NCBI GenBank assembly: GCA_003116975.1 | Contig: BGKB01000059.1 | Coordinates: forward strand, 1 to 64,000 | Direction: 5' to 3' | Length of the DNA stretch: 64,000 nt | DNA from: Aurantiochytrium sp. KH105 | Lineage: Eukaryota; Sar; Bigyra; Thraustochytrida; Thraustochytriidae | In this document: one piece after another, positions 32,101 through 40,700 of the stretch | Numbering within the stretch: the stretch's first letter is position 1 | Layout: each line of letters begins with the position of its first letter | The notes under the pieces: model-generated | The model's database searches: none | Seen by the model: the letters and a program-made list of their open reading frames with translations, nothing else | What the model was told of the DNA's origin: nothing | Program-made: the position numbers and the translations under genes

Positions 32101-34255
32101 GCAGCTCGAGACGCGGGGCTCCTGGCTCCGTGACGCTTGCTGGCACCACGATTCGTGGCGTCTGGATTCGTACACTCACGCTCGGCACCGAGTTTAAGTC
32201 GACCATTTCCTCGATGGTAGACCCCGTGTAGGCAGCATAATACGCATCCCATGCCGAGGGCGACGCGGTCCCTGCAGGACCCGGCCCGGTCTCGCCATCG
32301 AGCGGAGCCCAATCATTAGCAGCAATCGCGTCGTTGCCATCTTGTTCGCCTGATGCGAGGGGTGGAGACACGTTTTCGGGGGCCTTCATCGTCTCCAAAA
32401 TGTGCTCAACCAAGGGCGCGCTGTAGACAAGGCGGACCGGTTGGTCCAGATGGCAATCCACGACAAGCGGACCGTGACGCTTCCCGTCTTTACGGCCAAC
32501 CTTGACGACGAGAAGATGCGGTACGTCTGCACTGGCCTCTGCGTCCACGGCGGGACCAATGACGCTGCGAAAGAGTGTGTTTGGCGTGAAATCGTCTTGC
32601 ACCACAAGGGACTCGGCGACGAGGTCGACGGCTTGCAGACTCCCCTGAAAATCGACGCTGCAGCGCACCTCGCCCAGATGAGCGCGCGCAGCCTTTTCAT
32701 CCGAGGGTCCAATTCGAACATCGACGCTGGCTACGGCAGCGCTCAGTTGCAAATGCATCTTGGTCAGGTCAACAATGTCATCTTCTTCAAGGTTGGGGTC
32801 GTACCCAATCGTCTCAAAGAGACGGTTCCGCTCCTCGTCGGTGACCTCGGCACGAACCGCCTCGAGAGAGGCCTCTTCAGGTTGTCCCTTGGACTCGTTC
32901 TTACTGCCACCGCCCCACCATGAAGAGAGCCAGCCCTTTTGGGCTTGTTCTGCCTTGGCACGAGCCTCGGCGCGGCGACGGCGAACTTCAGGGTCATCTC
33001 TGCGCTCCTGAACCGCGTGTACTGCCCCGCCAACGCGCATGCGCACTTCCTCGTAAGCAATGCGACGCAGGCGCACAATGTGAGCAAAGGTCAATTTTTC
33101 GCTCTTCTCCATGAGCTCGAGACGCTCGCGATCCCGTGTAGAAAGGTCCGGGAGCCAGCCGCGAGTAGCCTCGAGCGTTCGTTTAAAGAGTTCCAAGTAT
33201 GGCTCGCGACAGGCCTTGAACCATGCCTCGCGTTTGCGCTCGCGGAGACGCTGCTGAGCTTCGGCGCGCGAAAGCCTGCTGGCGCGTTCCCACTTGGTTT
33301 CGCGGAGCCGTCTGCGTTGGCTGTTGGCCTTGGCAAGTACCGCGCTGCGAGCACTGCCGCCTGCGGGCTGCAAATCGCCGATCGCGAGCACTTGGTCTCG
33401 CTCGACAGTAACCCGCGTTGCTTCCATGGCGAGATGGACTTCGACACCTTCGGTGACACGGGTCCCATTGGGCCCGGACGGGCCTTTGCGCAGCGTGATT
33501 TTCGTGACGATGCTTCGCTGGCGAAAAATTTCCCCCAGCATGGGCTTGCCCTGGTCATCCACGGGTCCTACCAGGACTCGAGGATTGCGGATGCGAGCAA
33601 TCTTGCGCATGACGTCTGCTCCGGAGACAAAGGCCTCGTGCCAGTTTGCATCGACAGAAAGAAGAGCGACTTCGTCAATGTGCACTTCAGCTTGGGCTTT
33701 CGTGCTCTTGACCGAGATGCGAATGTCCTGCAGCACGAGCTGCAGGTTGTCGAGAATCTTGGTTGCAAGCTTCATCCAGAACGAGGACCCCTCAGTCATG
33801 CCGCTTCCATCGTCTGCTTGCGCTGCTGCGGTTTCGATGCGCTCCAGCTGTGCGAGACGCTGCATTTTCGCCTCCACACGCTCGCGGAGCGCATCCGCGG
33901 GGTCTTTGGCATCCTCCGCGGCGCCATGGCCTTGCTGTAACGGGTCTGCCTTTGGGGCGTTCGACGCGTCCACCTGTTCGGCCTCGATCTCGATGCCGGT
34001 GAGCCTGATCACCACCGGCTTGCTCTGCAACTTGGACCACGGCACGTCCACGCTCAGTCTCCTGATCTTGCTCTTGGCCACGCGCAGGTCTAGCCCGAGC
34101 ACCTGCTGCAAGGCGTGAGGCTCAAGCTCCAGGTCCTCAATCTCCATGTGCCCGCTCCATAGCGACACCACGAGCCCATCCAGGCTCGCGTCGTCCACGC
34201 ACAGGTACTCGCGCGCGTACCGCCTGATCAGCGCCTGCACCGCGCCCTCGAACAT
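23123..34255 (-). CDS. VPS13: VPS13-type bridge-like lipid-transfer protein
   Basis: One uninterrupted 3710-codon frame from the ATG at 34255. The N-terminus (MFEGAVQALIRRYAREYL, then GLDLRVAKSKIRRLSVDVPW) is a chorein_N domain with the conserved loading-end helix and first strands. Thousands of beta-rich residues follow, as expected for the hydrophobic groove. Around 2060-2700 are VAB (SHR-BD) repeats, e.g. SAPYWVVNGTGLDLALA and RVVLVNQVGATVRVIQAN. Residues about 3220-3420 match the VPS13/ATG2 C-terminal region, with GSLGTAVAKVDLDYKKKRD and the Gly/Phe-rich GLLSKPREGHAKGG helices. A PH-like stretch and a Ser/Pro linker follow, then an extra helical tail of about 200 residues not typical of VPS13. 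VPS13 proteins move phospholipids in bulk at membrane contact sites; which contacts is unknown. The start lies in a divergent promoter. Confidence 0.93.
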   Translation of the reverse strand: MFEGAVQALIRRYAREYLCVDDASLDGLVVSLWSGHMEIEDLELEPHALQQVLGLDLRVAKSKIRRLSVDVPWSKLQSKPVVIRLTGIEIEAEQVDASNAPKADPLQQGHGAAEDAKDPADALRERVEAKMQRLAQLERIETAAAQADDGSGMTEGSSFWMKLATKILDNLQLVLQDIRISVKSTKAQAEVHIDEVALLSVDANWHEAFVSGADVMRKIARIRNPRVLVGPVDDQGKPMLGEIFRQRSIVTKITLRKGPSGPNGTRVTEGVEVHLAMEATRVTVERDQVLAIGDLQPAGGSARSAVLAKANSQRRRLRETKWERASRLSRAEAQQRLRERKREAWFKACREPYLELFKRTLEATRGWLPDLSTRDRERLELMEKSEKLTFAHIVRLRRIAYEEVRMRVGGAVHAVQERRDDPEVRRRRAEARAKAEQAQKGWLSSWWGGGSKNESKGQPEEASLEAVRAEVTDEERNRLFETIGYDPNLEEDDIVDLTKMHLQLSAAVASVDVRIGPSDEKAARAHLGEVRCSVDFQGSLQAVDLVAESLVVQDDFTPNTLFRSVIGPAVDAEASADVPHLLVVKVGRKDGKRHGPLVVDCHLDQPVRLVYSAPLVEHILETMKAPENVSPPLASGEQDGNDAIAANDWAPLDGETGPGPAGTASPSAWDAYYAAYTGSTIEEMVDLNSVPSVSVRIQTPRIVVPASVTEPGAPRLELRLGAFDLSQHSQDTWHLEGSNILAKVERDDDQGAVAWTQDLLSDVSFHSSLVLCTSAFDANEKPQPRVDVGVEVPAVRVQVDSDALDAVLTIAQSFQQGTGSDALVGDVDGEDWESEHETESDADSISLPSDAAVLERLAARIAFRFRAHLDEASVRCDLPHLRTRVSLNSLKSTYVQRTFDGALDFEAGSFSIKDLASERDIWSPQEGSELVRLEMQTLKPQSPIFEGYTRSVSLKVGAVRVNFPTSFVQGIYSTMADLSQRTAGTATRHVHDVKTDVKDKAKEKKPSALSTEERYKFSAEALEVKFLRDDNDSKEEETTLSPPPPPYLILSCEIEDVEAEYTTSATRARVRSLRAVTADRELFFLSGDQTSKDEDMLIVHWTAEEGAVLEMDPMHLVLDQKVFRALLAFKPPASLSASSAPPREHTLVAQTSSAVSSSSSLVVAPGSAAAEAAGASRGNGGNVQLKLRRPNEPFVIEFLAADGPTCEARAKGLRAGKSGVFLEGISVILDGSHEVMSLEEARFDNETGLVVERVQAILNPETRRLAHTLTDAARSVVELAGGASSQPSTSGSSAPMSQGEASTLQVLIKDIRVITRDVANEGGVILLAQNIGYKSDTVSLGGLSLFDEDSDTRADMLKWESEHESGIMEVFVGGSSVRGTGHGKANFRLTPTSQAVATTLGHTMQWCGNAVQELMGGGGSSSDSNSSNQASEEIIFELELPGVVVDLESFRPKLGNLQVRCGTSGLTVHGNGKIDVDLDDVEFLSSKFPLHLSISSSEPGQLKVNVDLEKALSLRADPRSIYQLNSALNSNLLLPSDARPRYELASEDSTALMLELRSKQILLELERPPVEGTDESEVEHFASLTFSGLAVNFDGMSDSLDVKSSMVQLDSHVRLRPSDPPVVKSVATITQASVSMQTRMEGELHQTELFVDAQTARLSHEPKLLRAVFEFQSILESLRTTNILLRELEPPSKELQTNKSVQTRVCIKELSVKVAPEDVPGVAIVLRSEVIAIVESKQTETQLERVVRLTVANTSCGLCVLGEMQEVTREHSLLDDASVILILRNAYQLSGVRLMSSFVLNVNDVSLELQAPMLMRLHRVVNATLRTLPSRSLVQRAILSEAGKTQEAPSQEESVELESFDGTKYEVEVTVSGFDAVLFGRSLPLARFRIQDNSIASGETIGSSESISSSAFKGSLTIRSIDICLLNPTNMAWEPVLEPCDLSSEIRTIPQKPHNGFELALRSSRPLRANVHVDHLRRIMDETEDVMEQMQEVIAGESDTGGLKLSNYRRCTIVNKTDMDAMVNGDTKVPAHGEVAVQTASMRINVRLGEEAMDLALVDRKDQALGSARFGAWVEHIVAADSVAEDGTEGGFVVTLASGMVSCNDCDMVLRMAVLVDGETQVEQSVQPGRRFYIPPRFDWRSCSMVVRLTEDDNWSMVPLQYEADSRVDETLPLALAENSAIMMAEVVRNECRPLCRIHIRPFTVFENELPGALRVQLLKSQGGGEGGTGTKARLEAERELRSGDLWPLYPSDTDNLFVRFAFPNAPEVFGPLVRVQQRQGTSTYLIEDRASRRVQQLHLRASARGLSISAPYWVVNGTGLDLALAREDTMELLDAPVQGSVLRAVEETWENQRLYVGQGWVQRMLPGERPVWSNESGTEERLREGVRLPRQDPGWAWETDWVVDTNAPNAGAGGWMYANALSGEAWKPEESWARMVRRRRWVRTRFKPVAQEGSAGDGDKAFGAASTSTRVFGFDTCLVGLRQSGPTGPSSGSGSRVAWSTPCPLNFTIGTSNVFPMRRSPDDGDKSFYELVMSLSEHPTVARTRLCMVSPRVVLVNQVGATVRVIQANTYQDPIVLSGDPAPLWWHEPLKSPGDAKLQIQLDSSSWSAPFPIHTLDEFCMAVPGHKGRVVVEVRRGSVESTMLVVFRADSESQPMYRIENVSLERIKCTQSKASVQAADDPSMAVDVGPYDSAPFAWIEPMKSHLLQLEIGGYGGEGSKGAVKATVDLTKIGRETRVVLPAQRVTAEDGGAQDLKHVCGGLRHFLSGPGNTRWVARAPPPVAESVLDDVLASKRRAWTLGLSEGQASAIVFVAEEAEDEQVHVGQSGESSTNDRPRGKPLRYGERVQIFTRTSDGLERRLMQLSGTEVGWKLASVDAGISGQETEGVAGSSQAQSQANDPRMWWVLTGKSAGELVELTDSFGVESAPRRDVGSVGSGLRLGVSSNGKGGPAGSQTIGLEMPQGGGDGDSRDGATFGASALRNIRSLESRTVFVIVDVDAQSRVVRIMETSLGASAEGGDSSEQQVAEMTRVRLSVDLSDVGISVISRTRNAFPSEVIYVTGKLSLRFHDTNLGRALDFTLQSLRIDNCLDDPTYANLLKRSYVGESPQGLPPVLSFSMSEKHTRLNVRYIRSLSVRLAKMDVQIDENFISACKEMATQVSMPRRAALLDAGGPSLTERRGTPKDVSLRRSMDLKAQSERGLQGTGGDGARYLYVRTMTLGKVELRISYFRSKVTDLEGAPVVLDPFEREHLATTRARILDDIRVFYRGEVQGRVLRIIGYALPGNPGELLSALGTNPGSAMHAALASIGSLGTAVAKVDLDYKKKRDAKPRGLEEGFSQGGKQVRDGFKSGFAGLLSKPREGHAKGGALGAVEGVGSGLYGLFAKPVSGMASAVASTSEGFAARSKPPGQLESERQLHVRTRPRRLFPGVQGGKELVTFDMFRTCLISKCLRAIRSDGEARTGRAVGDVVYVTDFVIESRLALVLVHTQTHVALLTYSKSGSSSSSSSSSSSAAAGSSTGAASGGGSRPPPPPPRGDREGWLLAGPEQREFEDFEASLSTQLLWMQAQSMPTTHGVELALQRWSDRLGSRSLMQCESAAQRACKEVRARLTQGEGPSPAVRELAEQISARVNVAYPPLRNAREFVSILQKAQQMGAADEVLAQALALSKLSERSPIVVLALVRAYAGREGGKVESLEVAFASMITSNK

Positions 34256-34708
34256 CCCGCCCGCCTCGCCTCGCCGCGCCGCGCCGCGCCTCCTCGCCGC
34301 GCGTCCTCGCGTTGTATCTTTGCCGCCTCCGCCGCCAGTCCCGTGCGACCCGAGGCTCTCGCCGCAGCATCTATCTAGTACGACCTGTCTGCCTTTAACA
34401 AACTGTTAGCCGGTGCACAGTTCCGTTCGGGCCGCGACAGCGACGAGGCGCTCGCGACGTTCGCTCGAGCAGGGGGAGCCAGACATCCTCGAGCGAGCTC
34501 CACGTGCGCGGGGACCCTTGGCGCGAGGATTGCGGATGGGGTGGACGACGCTGGAGAGGAGGACGAGGAGTCGCAGGATGAGCGGGATTTGCTTGTTGGG
34601 ACGGGCTGGCTAATGATGAGGGTCTTTCTTGCGAGGCAATCACTGTCAGAGACGAGCACTCATGCGAAGAAGCTTTGTCTTGCGCTGCTTTTCTTATCTC
34701 GTTCCTCT

Positions 34709-34740
<32 letters not shown>

Positions 34741-35001
34741 GCCGCGATCCCGACGAGAGTCTTCACGAGCACGCACCTCACCTCGCGTAGTCTCTTGTTT
34801 GAACGGTTTTTGCGAAGACGACGCCGGGAAAAAACCGCAGCCGAAGAAACACTTCCTCGGCAAGCAAGCAAGCAAGCAAGCAAGCAAACAAACAAACAAA
34901 CGAACAGAGACAGACAGATAGACACACCCGGCGCGTGGGCGCGCCCGGTGGCGAGGCAGAAGGCAAGACGCTCGCTGCCTCCCTCGCTCGCGAGGAGCGC
35001 G
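34256..35001. other. Divergent promoter region with inverted microsatellites
   Basis: Shared upstream region of VPS13 (-) and the coiled-coil gene (+). It contains (CTTG)n at about 34710-34740 and (CAAG)n at about 34861-34886, listed separately. No gene is supported; the open frames through it are driven by the tetranucleotides. Confidence 0.5.
34710..34901. repeat. Inverted pair (CTTG)n ... (CAAG)n
   Basis: Seven CTTG units at 34710-34740 and about six CAAG units at 34861-34886 (followed by CAAA units to 34901) are exact reverse complements over at least 25 bases, with a 120-bp spacer. A transcript of either strand could fold into a long stem. Confidence 0.85.
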
Positions 35002-37497
35002 ATGCGTAGCGCTAATGCGAGGGGACAGCAGGCCTTCGCCATGCCACCCACGGTCCGCAAGATTGGCGGCGCTGCCAAGGCTTCGAACGGAGACGGCCAA
35101 CAGAGACCAGGTCGGCTCCTCGTCTCCGAGGTGGACCGCCAGGGCTGGGTGGTACCCCTCGCCGTTGCGGATGACGAGCTCCCAGACTGGGACTCTTTCG
35201 ACACCGGACCCTCACGAGCCCAGCGACCTTTGCGAACAGCTGGTCCGAGGTCCGTGGCGTCCTCTCCTTCAGGAGTCACCATTAGTGCATCAGGATTCCA
35301 GGGTCTCGCCGGCACGGCAGAAGCAGACGGCAGCCTCAAAACCAAGGCGCGTATTCATCGCAGTGGGAGCGTAGACATTCTCATTCCAGGGGCTGGCGGG
35401 GAGCCGAGTCCCTCTCATGCCTCTTTGGCCAGTCCCTCACGGTTCTCCGTAGTCTCGCCACGCTCCGAGACAACTCGCAAAAGAAGTCCTGCGCGAAGAC
35501 CAAGTTTTCCGCAGGGACAGACGCAGAAACAACCCATTGTACATGAAGACAAGCATCAACTTGAGGGACCGTATCGCGCATTTGCGCCGTCTACCTTATT
35601 ATTCTCAGGGGCAGCAGAGCGCGCGCGTCCAGTCTCGGTTGCGGCCCGAGAGCGAAAACCATCAGCCGCGCCGCGAACGGAGACGCGACAGGCTGTGTCT
35701 AAAGACCCATCAACGAGAGATTTAGAACGATTCTTTGCTGACCAGCAGCAGCGACTTGATCGCACGCTTCAATTCGAGCGGGAACGTCAGTTGCGACAAG
35801 GCTATCGCACAGAACTTCTTGAAATGGAAAACACGGGTGATCTTAATGCCGTTGCCGCACTAAGTGGCCTCGTGCAAGTCACAGAATCCAAAGATACAGG
35901 CAGTGCAGCCGTGTCAAAACAGCGGCCGGCGCCTCGGCAACTCCAGCTTGACGTTGCGCCGGCAGAGCCACGAAATGGCGCGGCAAGCCTCGCAGACGAG
36001 GTGAGCTTTTGGGAACTTCGACGGCGTCGAGACGTTGGAGACGACGAGAATGACGGGGAAGCTTTGTTTTCTTCCAATGCACAAGTCCGCGGACGCAAGC
36101 AGAACAGTGACGCCGCCACCGTTTCGCAAAAGTCCCGCGCTGCCCTTGGCATCACGTGGCTGAGACACGAGTTTGAGGTGTGTTCGGCCAAGCTCTTTGG
36201 CAACGGAGAGACCGCTTCGCCGGCAGTGCCCCGCATGCGTCAGCTGCCGCCGGACCTCAAGAGCGAGAAAGGCTTGTACGGCTTGTGGTGTCTTTTGGAT
36301 GAGACAGTGCACGCCTGGATTCAACGCGAGCGTCATTTGCGCAACATCAACAAGGAAGGCGCCGAGATGTCACAGCGTGCGCTTCGACAAGCGCACGAAG
36401 TCCGCCGTGCCGAAAAGGTCAACTTACAAATGGATTTTGTCAAGAAAATGGAGGAAGCCAAAAATAAGGCCGACGAGGCGCGTGCGTTGGACAAGGAGCA
36501 ATTCGAGTCGCGCATCAAAGAGCTCGAGGACCGCCGCCGCGCGTTGGAGCTCAAGTGCATTGAACTTTCCACCGAAAAAAAGCAGCGCGATGCCGCGCTC
36601 GTGCAGCTGCGCGAGCAAGAGCAAAGGTCGAGAACTGCTGAAGAGGCGAATCGTAAGCGCATCGAGGCAGACCTTCAGCGTGCCCTCGAAAAGGCAGAAA
36701 CTCAGCTCGCGACTTTGCAAAAGGAAAATGCGTCGCTCAGAGCATCACGCGAGGCCGAGGTCACGAGCTCTTCGCAACGCGAACGCGCCCTCGAGGCCGA
36801 GCTCTTGCGCATTCGCGACGAGCTTGGGATTGATCACAGCGAGGAAATTGCAGAACTCAAAAAGCAGCATGCACAGCGCTACCGTGAGATCGAGCACAAG
36901 ATGCAACAGCTGATGGCCGAGCATGATTCCTTTGTGCGCCAGTTGCAGGCCGAACACGACGACAAGACCGCTGCTGTCCGCAAGGAGCACAACATGCAGC
37001 TGGAGATGGCCCGTCGGGCGACATCAAATGCTGAAAAGTCTGCGCTCGAGCTCAAGGAGAATCACAAGGAGCAACTGCGTCGCCTTCACGTGCACCAGCG
37101 CGCTAAGGAGGCCGCGTACGAGAAGGATTTGCAGCGCATTCGTCGCCAAGCTTCGCGTAAGGACCGAACTTGGGTTCTCCCACCTCCGGCTTTGCAAGCG
37201 TCGCGTACAGATGGTGCAAATTCACTCTTTCCAGGTGCTGCGCGGGTATTTTCGCGAGGGCAACGTTCGCCGCCCCCGCCCCCACCACCTCCAAACACGC
37301 GCCCAGAACTAAACGCAGCAGCATCAGCAGCTTTATCAGAGCCTGCGGCTTCGGGACAAACGCGAACTCCGGGATCAACGACGACAGAAACGATAGCGTC
37401 CCAGCACGAATCGCCGCCTCCTTCTCCGCCCCCGAGCCCTCCACCACCAGATCCATCCTACACGGCGCTCTTGGATGAATACATCATTGATCCATGA
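35002..37497 (+). CDS. Coiled-coil protein, unknown function
   Basis: 831 aa from the ATG at 35002 (MRSANARGQQ); an ATG at 35041 is also possible. The upstream open frame through the microsatellites is rejected as leader. The first about 430 residues are Ser/Arg/Pro-rich and mostly disordered, with two short conserved-looking blocks (RQGWVVPLAVADDELPDWDSF near residue 50; KGLYGLWCLLDETVHAWIQRE near 425). Residues about 440-720 are a continuous, highly charged coiled coil with no long breaks. The C-terminus is Pro-rich (PPPPPPP and SPPPSPPPP), ending in LLDEYIIDP. Layout resembles centrosomal, basal-body or other cytoskeletal scaffolds, but I match no named family. It diverges from VPS13. Confidence 0.72.
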   Translation: MRSANARGQQAFAMPPTVRKIGGAAKASNGDGQQRPGRLLVSEVDRQGWVVPLAVADDELPDWDSFDTGPSRAQRPLRTAGPRSVASSPSGVTISASGFQGLAGTAEADGSLKTKARIHRSGSVDILIPGAGGEPSPSHASLASPSRFSVVSPRSETTRKRSPARRPSFPQGQTQKQPIVHEDKHQLEGPYRAFAPSTLLFSGAAERARPVSVAARERKPSAAPRTETRQAVSKDPSTRDLERFFADQQQRLDRTLQFERERQLRQGYRTELLEMENTGDLNAVAALSGLVQVTESKDTGSAAVSKQRPAPRQLQLDVAPAEPRNGAASLADEVSFWELRRRRDVGDDENDGEALFSSNAQVRGRKQNSDAATVSQKSRAALGITWLRHEFEVCSAKLFGNGETASPAVPRMRQLPPDLKSEKGLYGLWCLLDETVHAWIQRERHLRNINKEGAEMSQRALRQAHEVRRAEKVNLQMDFVKKMEEAKNKADEARALDKEQFESRIKELEDRRRALELKCIELSTEKKQRDAALVQLREQEQRSRTAEEANRKRIEADLQRALEKAETQLATLQKENASLRASREAEVTSSSQRERALEAELLRIRDELGIDHSEEIAELKKQHAQRYREIEHKMQQLMAEHDSFVRQLQAEHDDKTAAVRKEHNMQLEMARRATSNAEKSALELKENHKEQLRRLHVHQRAKEAAYEKDLQRIRRQASRKDRTWVLPPPALQASRTDGANSLFPGAARVFSRGQRSPPPPPPPPNTRPELNAAASAALSEPAASGQTRTPGSTTTETIASQHESPPPSPPPSPPPPDPSYTALLDEYIIDP

Positions 37498-37598
37498 CAG
37501 AACAATGCTCACGGACAAGGGAAGATGGAAGTTCAAAAGGGAAGAAAAAAATAACCCAGGAACAGAAACTTCGGTAAAGAAGAAGATGATTGTGTGTA

Positions 37599-37629
<31 letters not shown>

Positions 37630-37788
37630 ACGTTGGATTTGCTAAGATTGTGTGTGTATCTGTGTACGAAGGGAGCGATCGAGATGGGCCCGAGCGAGCG
37701 CTTCGCTTCGCTGCCTATCTCATGTCTTTGCTATTTGTTCCGGGGCTGTCCTTTTTCTCTTCTTTCTGTTCTTTGTTGTTTCCCACTC
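37498..37788. other. Convergent intergenic region with (CTG)n
   Basis: 291 bp between two stop codons. Ten CTG units lie at 37600-37629. Nothing else is evident. Confidence 0.6.
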
Positions 37789-40700
37789 TTACCCGGAACG
37801 TCCACTCGCGTCGTCTTCGTCCTCATCTTCATCGTCATCGACTTCGTCTTCGTCCTTGAGAACATTGTTAACAAAGATGCGGTTTGCCAGCTGGTAAATT
37901 GCCGAGGACCATGCACTGCAGGTTTCCGAGGCCTCGAGCGTGTGCAGCCAAGCGTCCCGCTCACTCTTGGACCCCCAAAGGACGCGAATGCGCCGGCGCT
38001 CCTCCTCGTTCTCCTTGTCGTCGACCATCATCACATCATCGTCTTCGTCGTCGTCCTCGACAACATTGTTGCTATCGCGTTCGTAACGGCGGAATCGAAT
38101 GTACGCGGTCCGGGTGTCCTTCTCGTTCAAGTCGATCGTTTCACCATTCTCGAGCTCAATGATCCAGAGATCGTTTACCCGATCCATCGATAGGTACGAG
38201 GCTGGCTTAAAACCCTTGACCTTGCCATTTACGAGCGTAGATCCCGATGGCCCGTTCGCTGCAGCGTCACCTTCTGCCGGCTCGAGGTCACACCGCACGC
38301 GAAGGTCGTCCGGGAACATGCGCTCGAGATGAGTCATCATTTCGATGCGCTTCGCCTCTGCGCCCGAGACCTCAATATCTTCCTTGATCTCGATATTCGG
38401 TTCTTCCTCTGTTGCCTTTGCGGCTGCCTCGGCAGCATCAACCTTGGTATTCGTCGTCTTGCCACCTTCAGCTTCGCCCTTGGCATCAGTGCTCGGCTCC
38501 TCCATCTGATCATCCTCTTCCTCGTCATCAACGTCCTCAGCTCGGATATCCTCCTCCTTCTCCTCTTCCATTTCCAGTTGCTCTTCTTCTTCTTCTTCTT
38601 CTTCCTCGTCCTCTTCGTTGTCATCGGAAGACGCGCCCTCCTTGTAGTTGACGCGCTTGACGATGCGCCCACTGAGAGTGGCCTCTGGCATTTGTTCGCC
38701 GCGGCGCTGCTTCTTTTGCACCTGCGAACCCCGCGTCCGACGCCCGCTTCGCGTTGCAGCAGCACGCCCACGCTTGCCTGCCGCCCGCGTCGTGCGTGTC
38801 TCGTTCCGCCGCTTGCGAGCCTCACGCATGGCAACTCGCTGGGCGGCGCGTTCCTTCTCGAGGGCCTCGCGCATTTTCTCCTGGCGCAAGCGCTCGGCCT
38901 CATCGAGAACCTTTTGCTTTTTGGACGCGATCACAGCCTCGGTTGCAGCTTGTTCAAGCGTGATGCACAAGTGCTCGAGCTTTTTGCGGGACGCGACGTC
39001 AAAGGTCACGGAATCAACGCTGGCCTCAGCTGCGTTTTGGCCACTATCCTCTGTCTTGACTCCCTCTTTCTTCTCTTCGTTTTCTGCCGCCTCGTTTTCG
39101 TTGCCGTTGGCTTGCTCCGAGTCAGCCTCGCCTTCGGCGGCCATGGTACTGAGAATGTCGCTGGCTTGCTGCACGAAATCATCCTTGCCGTTCTCCATGT
39201 CAAACTTGCCGCCTCGTGTCTCGATGAATTCGGCAAGCTCGCCGAGATCCTTTTTCAACACGCGAGCCGTCACGTCTGGGCGTTCAGCGTTCTTAAAGAG
39301 CTTGAGATCAAAGTCGTCAAGAAAACTGTCCTCCGGATCGGGGTCCCGAATATCCAGTTCCCGGCCATTAACGTGGTTCATCAAGTTGCGGTACTTGCGA
39401 AAGGCCTCGGGTTCTTTGTCGGTCCAGGTCTTAGTGAGACGGCGACGTCCCTTCTTCTTCTTGGCCGGAGCCTTGGCCTCCGCCTCTTTGGCCAATGCCT
39501 GTTTCGCTGCCTTGCTCATTTGGCTGCTTCGCATTTGCACCTCCGCAACCTTTGCTGCGTTACGCTTAGGACGATGCCGCGAACGGACTTCCACAAAGTC
39601 ATCCATCTCGACTGGGGTGGTGTTGTTGTCGTTATCGTTGCTCCCGCCATCCTTGGCGCTCGCGGACTCCCCATTCGTCGCATCTTCTGTGCCCAAAGGT
39701 TCAGCGTTAGCAGCCTTGGTTTCGGCCTCCGCTTTGGCAAGACGTTCCTTTTCTTTGGCAGCTTCCTCTTCAGCACGCTTGCGTGCGGCCTCGCGGTCCT
39801 TTTCCGTTTCCATGTCGACAATGATAAAATCGCGAAAGTCCGTCAACGTCTTTTTCAGGTGCCTCTCGCGCGTGCTCAGTGGGTCAAGCGACGCGGCAAG
39901 ACGGTCAATGTCCTCCACTGTGTCGTAAAAGCGCCATGTTTTCAGAGACTCGCGCGAGGTCGGGCTTGCGCCGGGCACAACCGCTGCTCCTTCGGCGCGA
40001 GAAGGCGACAGCGGCGTCTCCATTTTGGTGTCCACCGTTGGCACGGGAGGCAGGGCGGCCTTGTTCTTGGGCGGACGGCCCCTGCGCTTCTTGGGCGGAG
40101 GCGAATCAATGCTCTTGGGCGAAGCGGCGTCCGCCTTGGCCTTCTTTTCCTTGGCTTTGCGTTCTCTTTGAGCCATCTCCTCCAAGGTGACCTCGCCGGC
40201 GTCCAGTCGACGTTGAAACTCAGCCTCCTCCTCTTTTTCCTGTGCTGTGAGGCTGCCAGGTAGATTTTCCCGGGCTTGTTTCTCTCCACGGACGCCCGGA
40301 CCATAGATCCAAAGGCGCCCCGGGTCGCAGCGGAAGGTCCAGAATGCATTGCCCTTGCTATCCTTTCCCCACGCTTCGGCTCGCAGGCGAAAGTTTGCAT
40401 ATTGGTGACGAGCGTGCTGCACGACAATATCCGACTTTTCTTGTGTGAGCTCCTTGAGTCGCTCCTCGAAAAAGGTCTTGCGTTCCTTGAGCTTTGCGCC
40501 CGTGATTGGCGACGCTTCTTTCGTCAGCTGTTCAATGGTTTTCATTTTCTTGAATTTTCGTTTGCTCCCTCGCACACTGCGGCCATTGCTCGTGGACTTG
40601 CTATTACTCGCGTTTTCGTCGTCGTTTTCGGCATCTTCAGCGTCCGAATCGCCGCCCTCTGGCGCGGATTTGCTATTGTTCTTCGCGTTGCCCATTCCCG

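Noticed and set aside
34675-35001. Hydrophobic N-terminus (FACLLACLLAC) on the coiled-coil protein, looking like a signal peptide
   Set aside because: Encoded by the (CTTG)n microsatellite; no independent evidence of coding, and an ATG at 35002 starts normal protein.
38329-40263. Long plus-strand open frame (about 644 codons) opposite the DDT gene
   Set aside because: Antisense of a Lys/Glu-rich coding region; Leu/Phe/Val-rich translation without domains, while the minus strand has clear DDT/WHIM motifs.
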